Of a stretch of 64,000 nucleotides of DNA, positions 41,094 through 49,746 are shown piece by piece. The translations under genes and the position numbers were made by a program. The DNA comes from Villigracilis sp024434165 (GTDB lineage Bacteria; Chloroflexota; Anaerolineae; Anaerolineales; Villigracilaceae). Numbering within the stretch: position 1 is the first letter of the stretch; each line of letters begins with the position of its first letter. The stretch is from NCBI GenBank assembly GCA_030263665.1, contig SZPK01000001.1, forward strand, positions 62,001 through 126,000. The letters run 5' to 3'. The notes below the pieces were generated by a model. The model did no database searches, was not told where the DNA came from, and saw only the letters and a list, made by a program, of their open reading frames with translations.

Positions 41094-42605
41094 TTACGGG
41101 ATCCACTCCACCTGCAAATCTTCTTCCAGGGTGATGGACATCTCGCGGATGGTGACAGCCACCTCTCCTGTCGGGTATCCATTTCGGCACAATTGAGTGT
41201 AAAGCAGGGGCGAAGGCTCTATCTTTTTCACGTCATACAGCCAGCAGTCATCTCTCTTAATATCCATCTCCACGCTCAAGCCCAGGGATGGATCTGCTGC
41301 GACGGCAAATTGATAACCATGGTCGTAGCCTTGCGAGCCGTCTATGAAGTTGGGCGTCTCGATATCCGAAAAGGTCACAGCCTGGGCAGAGACGATCTCG
41401 AAGTCAAAGCCAGCGATGGTAAAGGTCTTGTTCAGATCCCATTTCTGACCGTGCTGGGGATTTTCGCCTGCATCGAAGGAGAAGGTCATCTCTTCGGGGG
41501 CTGCCTGCGGCGGGTCGGTGTAGAGCGGCATGTAGTAGGCGATGACCTGCTCCACTACGATGGTCAAGCGTCCATCGGCGGGCTTGGACTCGGTCACAAA
41601 CTCGAAGGCGCTGCCCACTTTATGCTCGAACGGCTGCCAGACGAACGATCCGCGTAATGGAATTTTCTGCCCGAGCGAGTCAATGATGTAGGCGCCGCGC
41701 GGCATGAGAGAGATCAGAGACGGGTCGGCATTGTCCATGTCGAAGCGCAGATACAGCACGGTGTTGGAGTCGGTGGGGACGATGCGCTCAAGGGTCATCG
41801 CCGCATTGGGAGCAGAGACAACTTCGGGCGAGGGCGAGGCGGGCGCTTCCTCCGTTGCAGGCTGGGTCACTTCGATGACAGGCTCACCCACCACAGTTCC
41901 AGCAGGGACGGTGATCAAATCAAACGAAATCTCCCAATGTTCAGGCACAGCGCCAAGGCGGGCTTGCGGGATGCAGTCCAGTATGAAGGTCAGTGCGGTC
42001 ACGTCCGTTGGGATCGCGGCGTCATACACGGGCTGCATCACAAACGCATTCTGCGGATACTTGCCCGTGTAATCGCGTTCGATGATGCTGCCGTCGGGCA
42101 GGCGCAAGCGGGCGTCGCCTGCTTTGTTATGTGTTTCGCCAGGGTTTACGCCGCCGCAAAATGCCGTCGGGTTGGATGCGGATTCTTCCGATTGCCAGCC
42201 GTCATTTTCAGGGGCAATGCCGCTGACTTCATATTTCAATTCCACTCGGTCGGGATAAACAAATACATGCGAGATGGTCAGCGTCACACCATCGCGTGAT
42301 TCAGATACGGGCTGCGCCAGCATGCGCAGATCGTTCGTGCTGTCCACCAAGCCCACATCTGGCACGTAGCCAAAGATTCTTCCAAAAGCGGCGGCGAGGC
42401 GCGGCGCGCCAACGGTAAATACTGAAAGCGCCGTCAAGACCGCCATCACCCATGCGGGTTTAAAAGTAAATCGAGGTTTCATTTTCACTGGTCTCCTCAC
42501 CAGTTCGCTGCGTAATCGTTTTGCAAATTCGGGGTTCGCATTGGGCGTTTGCATCGCCTTGCGCACCTTCTCTTCAAAATCGGGGGAGGGATTCAAATCG
42601 TTCAT
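41094..42605 (-). CDS. Anti-sigma-like membrane protein (DUF4179-type)
   Basis: A 503-residue protein: cytosolic N-terminus of about 45 residues (DFEEKVRKAM, EFAKRLRSELVRRP), one TM helix (PAWVMAVLTALSVFTVGAPRLA), then a large extracytoplasmic beta-rich region with a Thr/Pro/Ala linker near 250. GVTLTISHVFVYPDRVELKYEVSG resembles DUF4179. It overlaps the stop of the sigma factor gene (GAGTGAGCATG), so translation is coupled, and the pair fits a membrane sensor holding an ECF sigma factor. Start ATG 42605, or GTG 42611. Confidence 0.78.
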   Translation of the reverse strand: MNDLNPSPDFEEKVRKAMQTPNANPEFAKRLRSELVRRPVKMKPRFTFKPAWVMAVLTALSVFTVGAPRLAAAFGRIFGYVPDVGLVDSTNDLRMLAQPVSESRDGVTLTISHVFVYPDRVELKYEVSGIAPENDGWQSEESASNPTAFCGGVNPGETHNKAGDARLRLPDGSIIERDYTGKYPQNAFVMQPVYDAAIPTDVTALTFILDCIPQARLGAVPEHWEISFDLITVPAGTVVGEPVIEVTQPATEEAPASPSPEVVSAPNAAMTLERIVPTDSNTVLYLRFDMDNADPSLISLMPRGAYIIDSLGQKIPLRGSFVWQPFEHKVGSAFEFVTESKPADGRLTIVVEQVIAYYMPLYTDPPQAAPEEMTFSFDAGENPQHGQKWDLNKTFTIAGFDFEIVSAQAVTFSDIETPNFIDGSQGYDHGYQFAVAADPSLGLSVEMDIKRDDCWLYDVKKIEPSPLLYTQLCRNGYPTGEVAVTIREMSITLEEDLQVEWIP

Positions 42606-42607
42606 GC

Positions 42608-43165
42608 TCACTCCATCTGGCTCTTCAAACGCGCCAGCAATCGGTACATGGTTTTCTTCACGGCGTCTTCGCGCTTGCCGAGCAGGTCGGCGATCTCCAC
42701 AAAGGACAAATCCGCCACATAGCGCAAACGGATGAGATCCTGCTCTTCGGGATTCAAATTCCTGATGACGGAGCGGAGCCTGCCCAGTTCTTCATCGTGG
42801 ATGAGCGCGCCGAGCGCGTCTTCCCCCGCCGTCATTCTCTCCGCCGCCTCCAACTCGACCTCATACCTGTTCCTGCGAAAGTGGTCGTTCATCTTGCTGC
42901 GGGCGATTCGGAACAACCACGCCGTGAACTGACCCTGCTCGCGGTATTTGGGCAGCGCCTCATACGCCGCGATGAACGTCTGCGAGGTGACATCTTCGGC
43001 GGAATGGGCATCACCGAGGCGGCTGTACAGGTAGCGGTAGACAGGCTGCAAATAGCGGTCGTACAGCCTGCCGAACGCGGCGGGGTCGCTTTTGGCGGCG
43101 GCGATCAGGTCGGGAAGTTCGTCGTGTATCATTTGTTTTGTCTTTACCGCTTCAAATCCTAACAT
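42608..43165 (-). CDS. RNA polymerase sigma-70 factor, ECF type
   Basis: A 185-residue ECF sigma factor: region 2 DPAAFGRLYDRYLQPVYRYLYSRLGDAHSAEDVTSQTF (in parts), FTAWLFRIARSKMNDHFRR, and region 4 LNPEEQDLIRLRYVADLSFVEIADLLGKREDAVKKTMYRLLARL (in parts). The ATG at 43165 is preceded by AAAGGA; longer frames are not supported. Coupled to the anti-sigma gene. Its target promoters are not evident in the window. Confidence 0.9.
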   Translation of the reverse strand: MLGFEAVKTKQMIHDELPDLIAAAKSDPAAFGRLYDRYLQPVYRYLYSRLGDAHSAEDVTSQTFIAAYEALPKYREQGQFTAWLFRIARSKMNDHFRRNRYEVELEAAERMTAGEDALGALIHDEELGRLRSVIRNLNPEEQDLIRLRYVADLSFVEIADLLGKREDAVKKTMYRLLARLKSQME

Positions 43166-43447
43166 GCAGTTCCTTTCTCTCGCGAGGGTGCCTTGTAATG
43201 AATTCATATGGAGAAAACGCACCAAAACGCAAAACGGGACAAATTTCGTAACCACTCAGGCATTGTGTTTTATGCCTGAATCGGCGGACTGAAGTCCTGC
43301 CTCAGTACATGGAAACCCTTCGGGCTATTTATCCCCGCGAACCCAGGTTGGCTGAGCAGTTACCAAATTTCTGTCATATCAAATTTAGGCTAAACGTTAC
43401 TTCACCGGAGGGGAAATTTCTTTTAGATTAGACATTAACTATCGAAA

Positions 43448-43520
43448 ATGTCACTGTGGGTAAAAACGGAGGTCTCAAATCCAAGCCGAGACCCTTCGGA
43501 CTTCGTCCTCAGAGTGACAT
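43448..43520. repeat. ATGTCACT inverted-repeat element before the cDPG synthetase gene
   Basis: Ends ATGTCACTGTG (43448-43458) and CAGAGTGACAT (43510-43520) match at 10 of 11 positions. The interior holds GAGGTCTC...GAGACCCTTCGGACTTCGTCCTC. It lies 15 nt before the next ATG. The remaining gap from 43166 has GGAAACCCTTCGGGC (43310) and no gene. Confidence 0.6.
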
Positions 43521-43535
43521 GCACAGGAGTTTCCT

Positions 43536-44858
43536 ATGCCGATCAAGACCCTCATCATGGGCGCCGCAGGGCGCGATTTTCACAACTTCAACACCTTCTT
43601 CCGCGGGAACAAGGACTACGAAGTGGTCGCCTTTACCGCAACGCAGATTCCTGACATTGAAGGGCGCGTCTATCCGAAGGAGTTGGCTGGGTCGCTGTAC
43701 CCAAGCGGAATCCCCATCCGCGCCGAGGAAGAGCTGCTCGACCTCATCAAGAAGTATGGCGTGGAGCAGGTCGTCTTCTCGTACAGCGACGTGCCGCACG
43801 AGTATGTGATGCACAAAGCCAGCATGGTCAACGCCGCGGGCGCCGACTTCCGCATTATGGGCACGAAGAACACGCAGATCAAGTCGAACAAGCCGGTCGT
43901 GTCGATCAGCGCCGTTCGGACGGGATCCGGCAAAAGTCAGACCACGAGGCGCGTGTCTTTGATCCTGCAAGAGATGGGTTACAAGGTCGCGGCGATCCGT
44001 CACCCGATGCCATATGGGAATCTCATCGCGCAGGAAGTGCAACGCTATGCTTCATATGACGACCTCGATGAATTTGATTGCACCATCGAGGAGCGCGAGG
44101 AATACGAGCCGCACATTGATAACGGCGTGATCATTTATGCCGGTGTGGACTACGAGAAGATCATCCGCCAAGCCGAAGCCGAAGCGGACATCATTCTGTG
44201 GGACGGCGGCAACAACGACTTCCCGTTCTATGTATCTGATTATCAAATTGTGGTCGCAGACCCGCACCGACCCGGGCATGAGTTCACCTACTACCCCGGC
44301 GAGACCAACGTGCGCATGGCGGATTGTTTCGTCATCAACAAGGTGGATACCGCCGATGCAGAAGCCGTGATCAAAGTGCGCGAGTCGCTTCGCAAGTTGA
44401 ACCCGACCGCGGTGCAGATCGAAGGCGCCTCTCCCCTCTTCGTGGATGACCCCGATGCCATCTTCGGCAAACGCGTGCTGGTGGTGGAAGATGGTCCCAC
44501 GCTCACGCACGGTGAAATGGCTTATGGCGCTGGTTACGTCGCCGCCCGCCGCTTTGGCGCCAAAGAGATCGTTGATCCGCGCCCGTTCGCTGTCGGTTCG
44601 ATTGCCAAGACCTTCGAGAAGTACCCGACCACGGGCGCCATCCTCCCTGCCATGGGCTACGGCGACAAGCAAACCAAGGAACTCGAAGAGACCATCAACA
44701 AGGCGGATGTGGATTTGGTCGTCATCGGCACGCCGATTGACCTCTCACGCGTGATCAAGATCAATAAGCCTTCACAGCGAGTTCGCTACGAATTACAGGA
44801 GATCGGTCAGCCTACGTTGACGGATGTGTTGATGAAGAAGTTTGGGAGGAAGAAGTAG
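43536..44858 (+). CDS. Cyclic 2,3-diphosphoglycerate synthetase homologue (COG2403)
   Basis: A 440-residue P-loop protein. A Rossmann-like N-domain (IKTLIMGAAGRDFHNFNTFFRGN, then YEVVAFTATQIPDIEGR) is followed by a NTPase domain with Walker A VRTGSGKSQTTRR near 128-140, DIILWDGGNNDFPF near 219-232, and NKVDTADAEAV. In hyperthermophilic methanogens the homologue makes cyclic 2,3-diphosphoglycerate, a thermoprotective solute; in bacteria the role is unproven and the protein is often called a GTPase. CACAGGAG upstream of the ATG lies at the edge of the inserted element. A terminator follows. Confidence 0.82.
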   Translation: MPIKTLIMGAAGRDFHNFNTFFRGNKDYEVVAFTATQIPDIEGRVYPKELAGSLYPSGIPIRAEEELLDLIKKYGVEQVVFSYSDVPHEYVMHKASMVNAAGADFRIMGTKNTQIKSNKPVVSISAVRTGSGKSQTTRRVSLILQEMGYKVAAIRHPMPYGNLIAQEVQRYASYDDLDEFDCTIEEREEYEPHIDNGVIIYAGVDYEKIIRQAEAEADIILWDGGNNDFPFYVSDYQIVVADPHRPGHEFTYYPGETNVRMADCFVINKVDTADAEAVIKVRESLRKLNPTAVQIEGASPLFVDDPDAIFGKRVLVVEDGPTLTHGEMAYGAGYVAARRFGAKEIVDPRPFAVGSIAKTFEKYPTTGAILPAMGYGDKQTKELEETINKADVDLVVIGTPIDLSRVIKINKPSQRVRYELQEIGQPTLTDVLMKKFGRKK

Positions 44859-44860
44859 AT

Positions 44861-44890
44861 ACAGCGATCAGTTGTCAGTGATCAGTTTCA
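44861..44890. repeat. GATCAGT short repeat
   Basis: GCGATCAGTTGTCAGTGATCAGTTTCAG, related to the copy at 9119, between the stop codon and the terminator. Confidence 0.5.
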
Positions 44891-44909
44891 GTTCGTTGGC
44901 AGAATGTGA

Positions 44910-44939
44910 GTCGGGCGGCGGGTTTGCCCGACTTTTTTT
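44910..44939 (+). terminator. Rho-independent terminator
   Basis: GTCGGGC / GCCCGAC stem with a run of seven T. Confidence 0.85.
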
Positions 44940-44941
44940 GT

Positions 44942-44973
44942 GGTAAAACTTTTACCCCATCTCAGGGTTTTAC
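44942..44973. promoter_or_regulatory. Candidate operator before bioY
   Basis: Perfect 15-bp palindrome GGTAAAA-C-TTTTACC (44942-44956), followed by GGGTTTTACAA (44965-44975). GTAAAAC (44943-44949) and GTTTTAC (44967-44973) form a wider inverted repeat with 17 nt between, resembling the half-site layout of BirA operators. The link to BirA is a guess. Confidence 0.45.
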
Positions 44974-45003
44974 AAAAAAATTCACCAAAAGGATATTCTT
45001 ACC

Positions 45004-45570
45004 ATGACTGCTTTGGCACCCACCCTTTCCACTCGTTATTTTCCAAACACCTCCGCCTGGCTGAGGGACTTGTTCCTCGTGCTTGCCGGGTCGTGGCTGA
45101 CGGCTTTGTTCGCTCAAATTGAAATTCCAATCCAGCCTGTGCCGATCACCGGGCAGACGTTCGCGGTGCTGCTTGTGGGCGCACTGCTTGGGTCAAGGCG
45201 CGGCGCGGCGGCGATGATCGCGTACATTGCCCAGGGCGCGGCAGGACTGCCTTTCTTCGCGGGCGGCGCTTCGGGCATGGGCGTCCTCACCGGCGCGACG
45301 GCTGGCTATCTGGCTGGGTTCGTCGGGGCGGCGTACGCTGTGGGCTGGCTGGCAGAACGCGGGTTGGAACGAAGCGCGCGCACGTCCATGCTGCCGTTTC
45401 TCATTGGGACGGTCATCATCTACGCGTTCGGCGTCGCGTGGCTTGCCGTGGTGCTGGGGAGTTTCGACCAGGCGCTTCAATTGGGGCTGCTGCCGTTCCT
45501 GGTTGGGGACTTTATCAAAATGGCGCTGGCGGCGCTGGTTCTGCCAACGGCATGGAAATTTGTGAAGTAA
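45004..45570 (+). CDS. bioY: BioY biotin transporter, S component
   Basis: A 188-residue six-TM protein: DLFLVLAGSWLTALFAQIEIPIQPVPITGQTFAVLLVGALLGSRRGAAAMIAYIAQGAAGLPFFAGG (in parts) is the BioY core. It binds biotin and normally uses an ECF energizing module; no bioM/bioN lies nearby, so it probably relies on a shared module elsewhere or works alone. The palindrome at 44942 suggests regulated expression. AAAAGG lies 10-15 nt before the ATG. Confidence 0.93.
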   Translation: MTALAPTLSTRYFPNTSAWLRDLFLVLAGSWLTALFAQIEIPIQPVPITGQTFAVLLVGALLGSRRGAAAMIAYIAQGAAGLPFFAGGASGMGVLTGATAGYLAGFVGAAYAVGWLAERGLERSARTSMLPFLIGTVIIYAFGVAWLAVVLGSFDQALQLGLLPFLVGDFIKMALAALVLPTAWKFVK

Positions 45571-45616
45571 CGTTTCGACCCTTGAGCCAGCCGCGGAATG
45601 CAGGATGAGCCCCGCG

Positions 45617-47305
45617 TTACGCGGCTGGCTCATCGGCAGCGGAAATTGCCATGCGGTTTCGCCCTGCGCCTTTGGCGGAATATAACGCTTCATCCGCCGA
45701 ACGAATTAACTGGGTGGGGGATTCCATGCCGGGCTGCCAGCTTGCAATGCCCGCGCTGATGGTCACATCAATCGGCGATTTCCCTTCGACCAGATATTTG
45801 GACGACCTGATCTTGCGGTGGATGCGCCGAAGGACAGCCGCCGCCTCACGCTCGTCGCTGTTGGGGAGCAGGAGGACGAATTCATCGCCTCCGTAGCGCG
45901 AGAGGACGTCGGACTCGCGCAATTGGTTGCGGACCACCCTGGCGACGTGTCTCAGCACTTCATCGCCGACCTGGTGCCCATACGTATCGTTGATCCGCTT
46001 GAACAGGTCAATATCGAACATGACAATGGATAAAGGGCGCCGATAGCGCCGGGACGCAGCAAATTCGTATTCGATCAATTCAAAGAAATAACGACGGTTG
46101 AAAACGCCGGTGAGGCTGTCGGTACGCGAGGCGATCTGTTCGCGCTCGAAGGCGCTCTGGAGAGTCTCATTGATTTCTTCGATTGCCTCCTTCGCGCGGC
46201 GCAGTTCCTCTTCCGCCATTTTTCTTTCGGTGATGTCGTGGTTGATGGTCACGCCGCCGATAAAAATCCCCTGTTCGTCCTCGATCAGCGCCACCGAGGC
46301 GTCCACCCACAACTCGCTTCCGTCGCGGCGGCGCTGTTTGAGTTCGCCGCGCCATTTCTTTTCGGCAAGCAGTTTCTTTTGGGCTTCCTCCCGGCCGCCT
46401 TCTCCCATAAATTCCGTCCGACAGACTTCGTCAATGGGACGGCCCAGCGCTTCGCCTTCCTGCCAGCCGTACAGGTCCTCCGCCGCCTTGTTCCATTGGG
46501 TGATTTGCAGCTGCGCATCGGTGACGATGACCGCGCTCGAAAGTTTCGCCATTATCAGCGAGATGTAGCGCAGTTTCTCCTCCTCCTGCTTGCGCGCGGT
46601 GATGTCGCGCACGATTCCCAACAGCCGCCCGTCCTCCAGCATTTTTCCGCTGATCTCCACCAGCACGGTTCCGCCGTCCTTGCGCCGCAGGCGGCGTTCG
46701 GTCAGCAGGGTCTTGCCGCTGCGCAGTTCGTCGAAGCGCAAAGGATCAGCAGGGTCTGCCACCACCAGGTCGCGGATGGAGCGTTGCAGAATTTCTTCGC
46801 GGGTGTAACCGAGGAGTCCGCACCCGGCGGGGTTGACTTCAATGTAGTTGCCCTGCGAGTCCGAGATGAAGATGCCGTCGGAAGCCTGGTCCATGATGGA
46901 GAGAAAACCATCCGCGCTCAACGGAAGAGCAGAGCCGGGCGGTTTCGGTTCCGCCGTCTCCGACCCTGAAAGGGGAATGGCCGCCACCACCAGGCAGGGA
47001 CGCCGTTTATAACGGATGGGATTCGCGGAGAGGTCAACGGGAATCGAACGCCCGTCGCGGCGGCGAATTCGCCAGCGGGAGGCAAAAGGTCTGGGTTGTT
47101 GAAGCGGTTTCAAGTCCAAAAAGAGAGGCGGTATTTCATTCGGCAGAAAAATATCCCCAATCTTCATCTGTAGGAACTCGGCGCGGTCATAACCAAACCC
47201 TTTCAAGAAACCGATGTTCACGTCAATCATGGTCAATGTTTCCCGGTCATGAATCCACATTGGCACGGGATTTCGATCAAACACAATACGATAACTCACA
47301 GCCAT
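45617..47305 (-). CDS. Diguanylate cyclase with tandem PAS domains
   Basis: A 562-residue cytosolic signalling protein. Three PAS domains: residues 4-105 (PMWIHDRETLTMIDVN), 130-245 (FLSIMDQASDGIFISDSQGN) with a PAC tail, and 250-365 (AVIVTDAQLQITQWNKAAEDLYGW). A short coiled segment follows and then a GGDEF domain: RTDSLTGVFNRRYFFE, FDIDLFKRINDTYGHQVGDEVL, active RYGGDEFVLLLP. RESD five residues before GGDEF is a product-inhibition I-site. No TM. It makes cyclic di-GMP in response to an unknown PAS ligand. Confidence 0.93.
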   Translation of the reverse strand: MAVSYRIVFDRNPVPMWIHDRETLTMIDVNIGFLKGFGYDRAEFLQMKIGDIFLPNEIPPLFLDLKPLQQPRPFASRWRIRRRDGRSIPVDLSANPIRYKRRPCLVVAAIPLSGSETAEPKPPGSALPLSADGFLSIMDQASDGIFISDSQGNYIEVNPAGCGLLGYTREEILQRSIRDLVVADPADPLRFDELRSGKTLLTERRLRRKDGGTVLVEISGKMLEDGRLLGIVRDITARKQEEEKLRYISLIMAKLSSAVIVTDAQLQITQWNKAAEDLYGWQEGEALGRPIDEVCRTEFMGEGGREEAQKKLLAEKKWRGELKQRRRDGSELWVDASVALIEDEQGIFIGGVTINHDITERKMAEEELRRAKEAIEEINETLQSAFEREQIASRTDSLTGVFNRRYFFELIEYEFAASRRYRRPLSIVMFDIDLFKRINDTYGHQVGDEVLRHVARVVRNQLRESDVLSRYGGDEFVLLLPNSDEREAAAVLRRIHRKIRSSKYLVEGKSPIDVTISAGIASWQPGMESPTQLIRSADEALYSAKGAGRNRMAISAADEPAA

Positions 47306-47448
47306 CCTTTCCGTTGTGGACGCCCACCATAGCCTTCAAAAGCCAAAACAACCACCCCCCATGACTCAATCATACGTTCGAGATAACGGCGAGTCAAGTG
47401 GAAAATCCATGTTTCCTTTTCAGATTCGCAAGCGTTTATAATACCCCC

Positions 47449-48714
47449 ATGTTCATAGACCAGGTAAATATTCACGTGAAATCGGGAAAAGGCGGCGATG
47501 GCATGGTGCATTTTCGCCGTGAAAAATACGAGCCGCGCGGCGGTCCCGACGGCGGCGACGGCGGCAAGGGCGGCGACGTCGTCTTTGAGGTCAAGCCCAC
47601 GCTCAATTCGCTTTCGCATTTTCGCCCCAAACAGTCTTTCGCGGCGGAGAACGGCGTCAATGGCGGTGCTTCACAGATGACCGGACGCAACGGCAGGGAC
47701 CTTGTCATTCACGTCCCGCCGGGAACGGTGATCTACGACGCGGAGACCGGCGCTTTGCTCGGCGATCTGACCGAAGCGGGCCAGCAATTGATCGTGTGCA
47801 AGGGCGGGCGCGGCGGGCGCGGCAACCAGCATTTCGCCACCTCGCGCAACCAGGCTCCGCGCACGGCGGAGCGCGGCGAGCCACACGAGGAAAAGATGCT
47901 GCGCCTCGAGCTCAAACTGATCGCGGATATCGGCATCATCGGCTTGCCCAACGCCGGGAAATCCACCCTGCTTTCGGCGTTGACCAACGCCAAGCCGAAG
48001 ATCGGCGATTATCCGTTCACCACGCTCGAACCCAACCTCGGCGTCGCCAAACTGGACGATGAAACCACCGTCGTGCTGGCGGACATCCCCGGTCTGATCG
48101 AAGGCGCGCACAAGGGCGCAGGCTTGGGTCACGACTTTTTGCGGCACATCCAGCGCACGCGCGTGCTCATCCACATGATTGATGGCTTGTCTGAAGACCC
48201 GCTTGCCGATTTCAGCCAGGTCAACACGGAACTTTCGTTGTTCGACCCGAAACTCGGCAAAAAGCCGCAGGTCGTCGTCGTCAACAAAATTGACCAGCCC
48301 GACGTGAAGGAGCGCCTGCCGGAGATCAAAGCCAGTTTCAAAAAGAAAAAAGTGGAACTGCTCACGGCATCTGCAATGGCGCGCGCCAACACGCGCGAGG
48401 TTCTGATCGCCGCCTACAGAAAACTCCAGGAACTCCCGCCCGAAGCGCTGGAAGAGGAAGCCCTGCCCGTTTACAAACCGGAGGTGGACCCGAACCAGTT
48501 CAGCATCCACCGCGAAGACGGCGACAAGTGGCGCGTCACCGGCGCTGCCATCGAACGCGCCGCAAAGATGACCTATTGGGAGCATCACGGTTCGGTGCGC
48601 CGCTTCCAGCGCCTGATGCAAAAACTCGGCGTGGACGATGCCCTGCGCGAAGCGGGCGTTCAGGAAGGCGACACCGTCTTCGTGGGCGATTTCGAACTGG
48701 AGTGGCAGGATTAA
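47449..48714 (+). CDS. obgE: GTPase Obg/CgtA
   Basis: A 421-residue ribosome-assembly GTPase: Gly-rich Obg fold (FIDQVNIHVKSGKGGDGMVHFRREKY; GGDGGKGGDVVFEV), G1 GLPNAGKSTLLSALT near 165, G3 DIPGLIEGAHKGAGLGHDFLRH, G4 NKIDQPD, and a C-terminal OCT domain (FSIHREDGDKWRVTG...). The ATG at 47449 is 6 nt beyond TATAAT (47437-47442), with no ribosome site, so it is probably leaderless. Starts a run obgE - small membrane protein - DedA. Confidence 0.95.
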   Translation: MFIDQVNIHVKSGKGGDGMVHFRREKYEPRGGPDGGDGGKGGDVVFEVKPTLNSLSHFRPKQSFAAENGVNGGASQMTGRNGRDLVIHVPPGTVIYDAETGALLGDLTEAGQQLIVCKGGRGGRGNQHFATSRNQAPRTAERGEPHEEKMLRLELKLIADIGIIGLPNAGKSTLLSALTNAKPKIGDYPFTTLEPNLGVAKLDDETTVVLADIPGLIEGAHKGAGLGHDFLRHIQRTRVLIHMIDGLSEDPLADFSQVNTELSLFDPKLGKKPQVVVVNKIDQPDVKERLPEIKASFKKKKVELLTASAMARANTREVLIAAYRKLQELPPEALEEEALPVYKPEVDPNQFSIHREDGDKWRVTGAAIERAAKMTYWEHHGSVRRFQRLMQKLGVDDALREAGVQEGDTVFVGDFELEWQD

Positions 48715-48719
48715 ATCAA

Positions 48720-49124
48720 ATGCCGGAAAAAGCCAGACTCAATCAGCGCGCTCTGGTCATCGGATTAACCGTCCTCGGCTGCGTGTTGATGCTCGTCTTC
48801 GGTCTGCGGACACTGCACGCCCTCAAACGGCTGCGCAGCGCTCCCCCGCCCCCGCCGTTCGCGGCGGAGGTTTCCACCGATGTGGAAACCATCGAAGACT
48901 GGATGACCATCCCGTTCATTTCGCGCGCCTATCGCGTACCGCCCGAAGTCCTCTTCGAGGCGCTGCAGATTCCCCCGCACGGGAACGAAAAGAAAAGTTT
49001 GAAGGAATTGAACGAGGAATATTATCCCAACGAGGATGGATACGTGCTGGCGGCGGTCAAGGCAGCCATCCTCGCGCACCAGCCTCCGTCCGCGCCCGCC
49101 CCGCCCACCGCGCCCCAGCCGTGA
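48720..49124 (+). CDS. Small membrane-anchored protein, unknown
   Basis: A 134-residue protein, not recognised. One TM helix (RALVIGLTVLGCVLMLVFGLRTL, near residues 10-32), a short Pro-rich linker, then a small conserved-looking domain (TIEDWMTIPFISRAYRVPPEVLFEALQIP and LKELNEEYYPNEDGYVLAAVKAAIL in parts) and a Pro/Ala tail. The VPPEVLFEAL segment suggests a small helical domain like those next to DedA genes in related genomes. 5 nt after obgE and 1 nt before DedA, so in one operon. Confidence 0.7.
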   Translation: MPEKARLNQRALVIGLTVLGCVLMLVFGLRTLHALKRLRSAPPPPPFAAEVSTDVETIEDWMTIPFISRAYRVPPEVLFEALQIPPHGNEKKSLKELNEEYYPNEDGYVLAAVKAAILAHQPPSAPAPPTAPQP

Positions 49125-49125
49125 C

Positions 49126-49746
49126 ATGTCCGATTTTTTATTGACGCAGGTCATCAACTACGGCGCGCCCCTGCTTGGCATCGTGGTCTTCATCGGCGGG
49201 CTGGGCATCCCGCTGCCCTGCACACTGCTGGTCATTGCGGCGGGCGCGTTTGCCCGTCAGGGAATTCTGGCATGGCATACCACCGCGCTCATCAGCATCG
49301 TCAGCGTGGTCGTCGGCGACAGCATCAGTTATTCGTTCGGCTACTACGCCAGCGGGTACGTGTTGAAGCGCTTCGGCGGAACCCCGCGCTGGCTCGAAGC
49401 CGAGCGGTCGTTTAAAAAATGGGGCGCGCTTTCGATCTTCTTCTCCCGCTTCCTCGTCACCGCCATTGCCCTGCCTGTCAATCTGCTTTCCGGCACAACG
49501 CGCTTTCCGTTCCACAAATTCTTTCTGTACGACGTTCTGGGCGAAGCGGTGTGGATCTTCGGCTACGGCGGGCTGGGATATTTATTCGGCAGTCAATGGG
49601 AGGCGGTCAACGAATTTCTGAGCAGCTTCGGCTGGCTGGTGTTGGGTGTTCTCCTGTTCGCCATCGGCGTGCGGCAAACCATGCGGTGGTGGAAGAAACA
49701 GCACACCGCCGCCCCCGTCAAACAGACGCCTTCAAAGAACGCCTGA
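49126..49746 (+). CDS. DedA-family membrane protein
   Basis: A 206-residue DedA/VTT protein: FIGGLGIPLPCTLLVIAAGAFARQG, SVVVGDSISYSFGYYASGY, FFSRFLVTAIALPVNLLSGTTRFPFHKF (the F.R..P..R/G.. signature), and a last TM with GWLVLGVLLFAIGV. DedA proteins act in undecaprenyl-phosphate or lipid scrambling. The ATG is 1 nt after the previous stop. Its last 29 bases overlap the convergent gene at 49718. Confidence 0.9.
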   Translation: MSDFLLTQVINYGAPLLGIVVFIGGLGIPLPCTLLVIAAGAFARQGILAWHTTALISIVSVVVGDSISYSFGYYASGYVLKRFGGTPRWLEAERSFKKWGALSIFFSRFLVTAIALPVNLLSGTTRFPFHKFFLYDVLGEAVWIFGYGGLGYLFGSQWEAVNEFLSSFGWLVLGVLLFAIGVRQTMRWWKKQHTAAPVKQTPSKNA

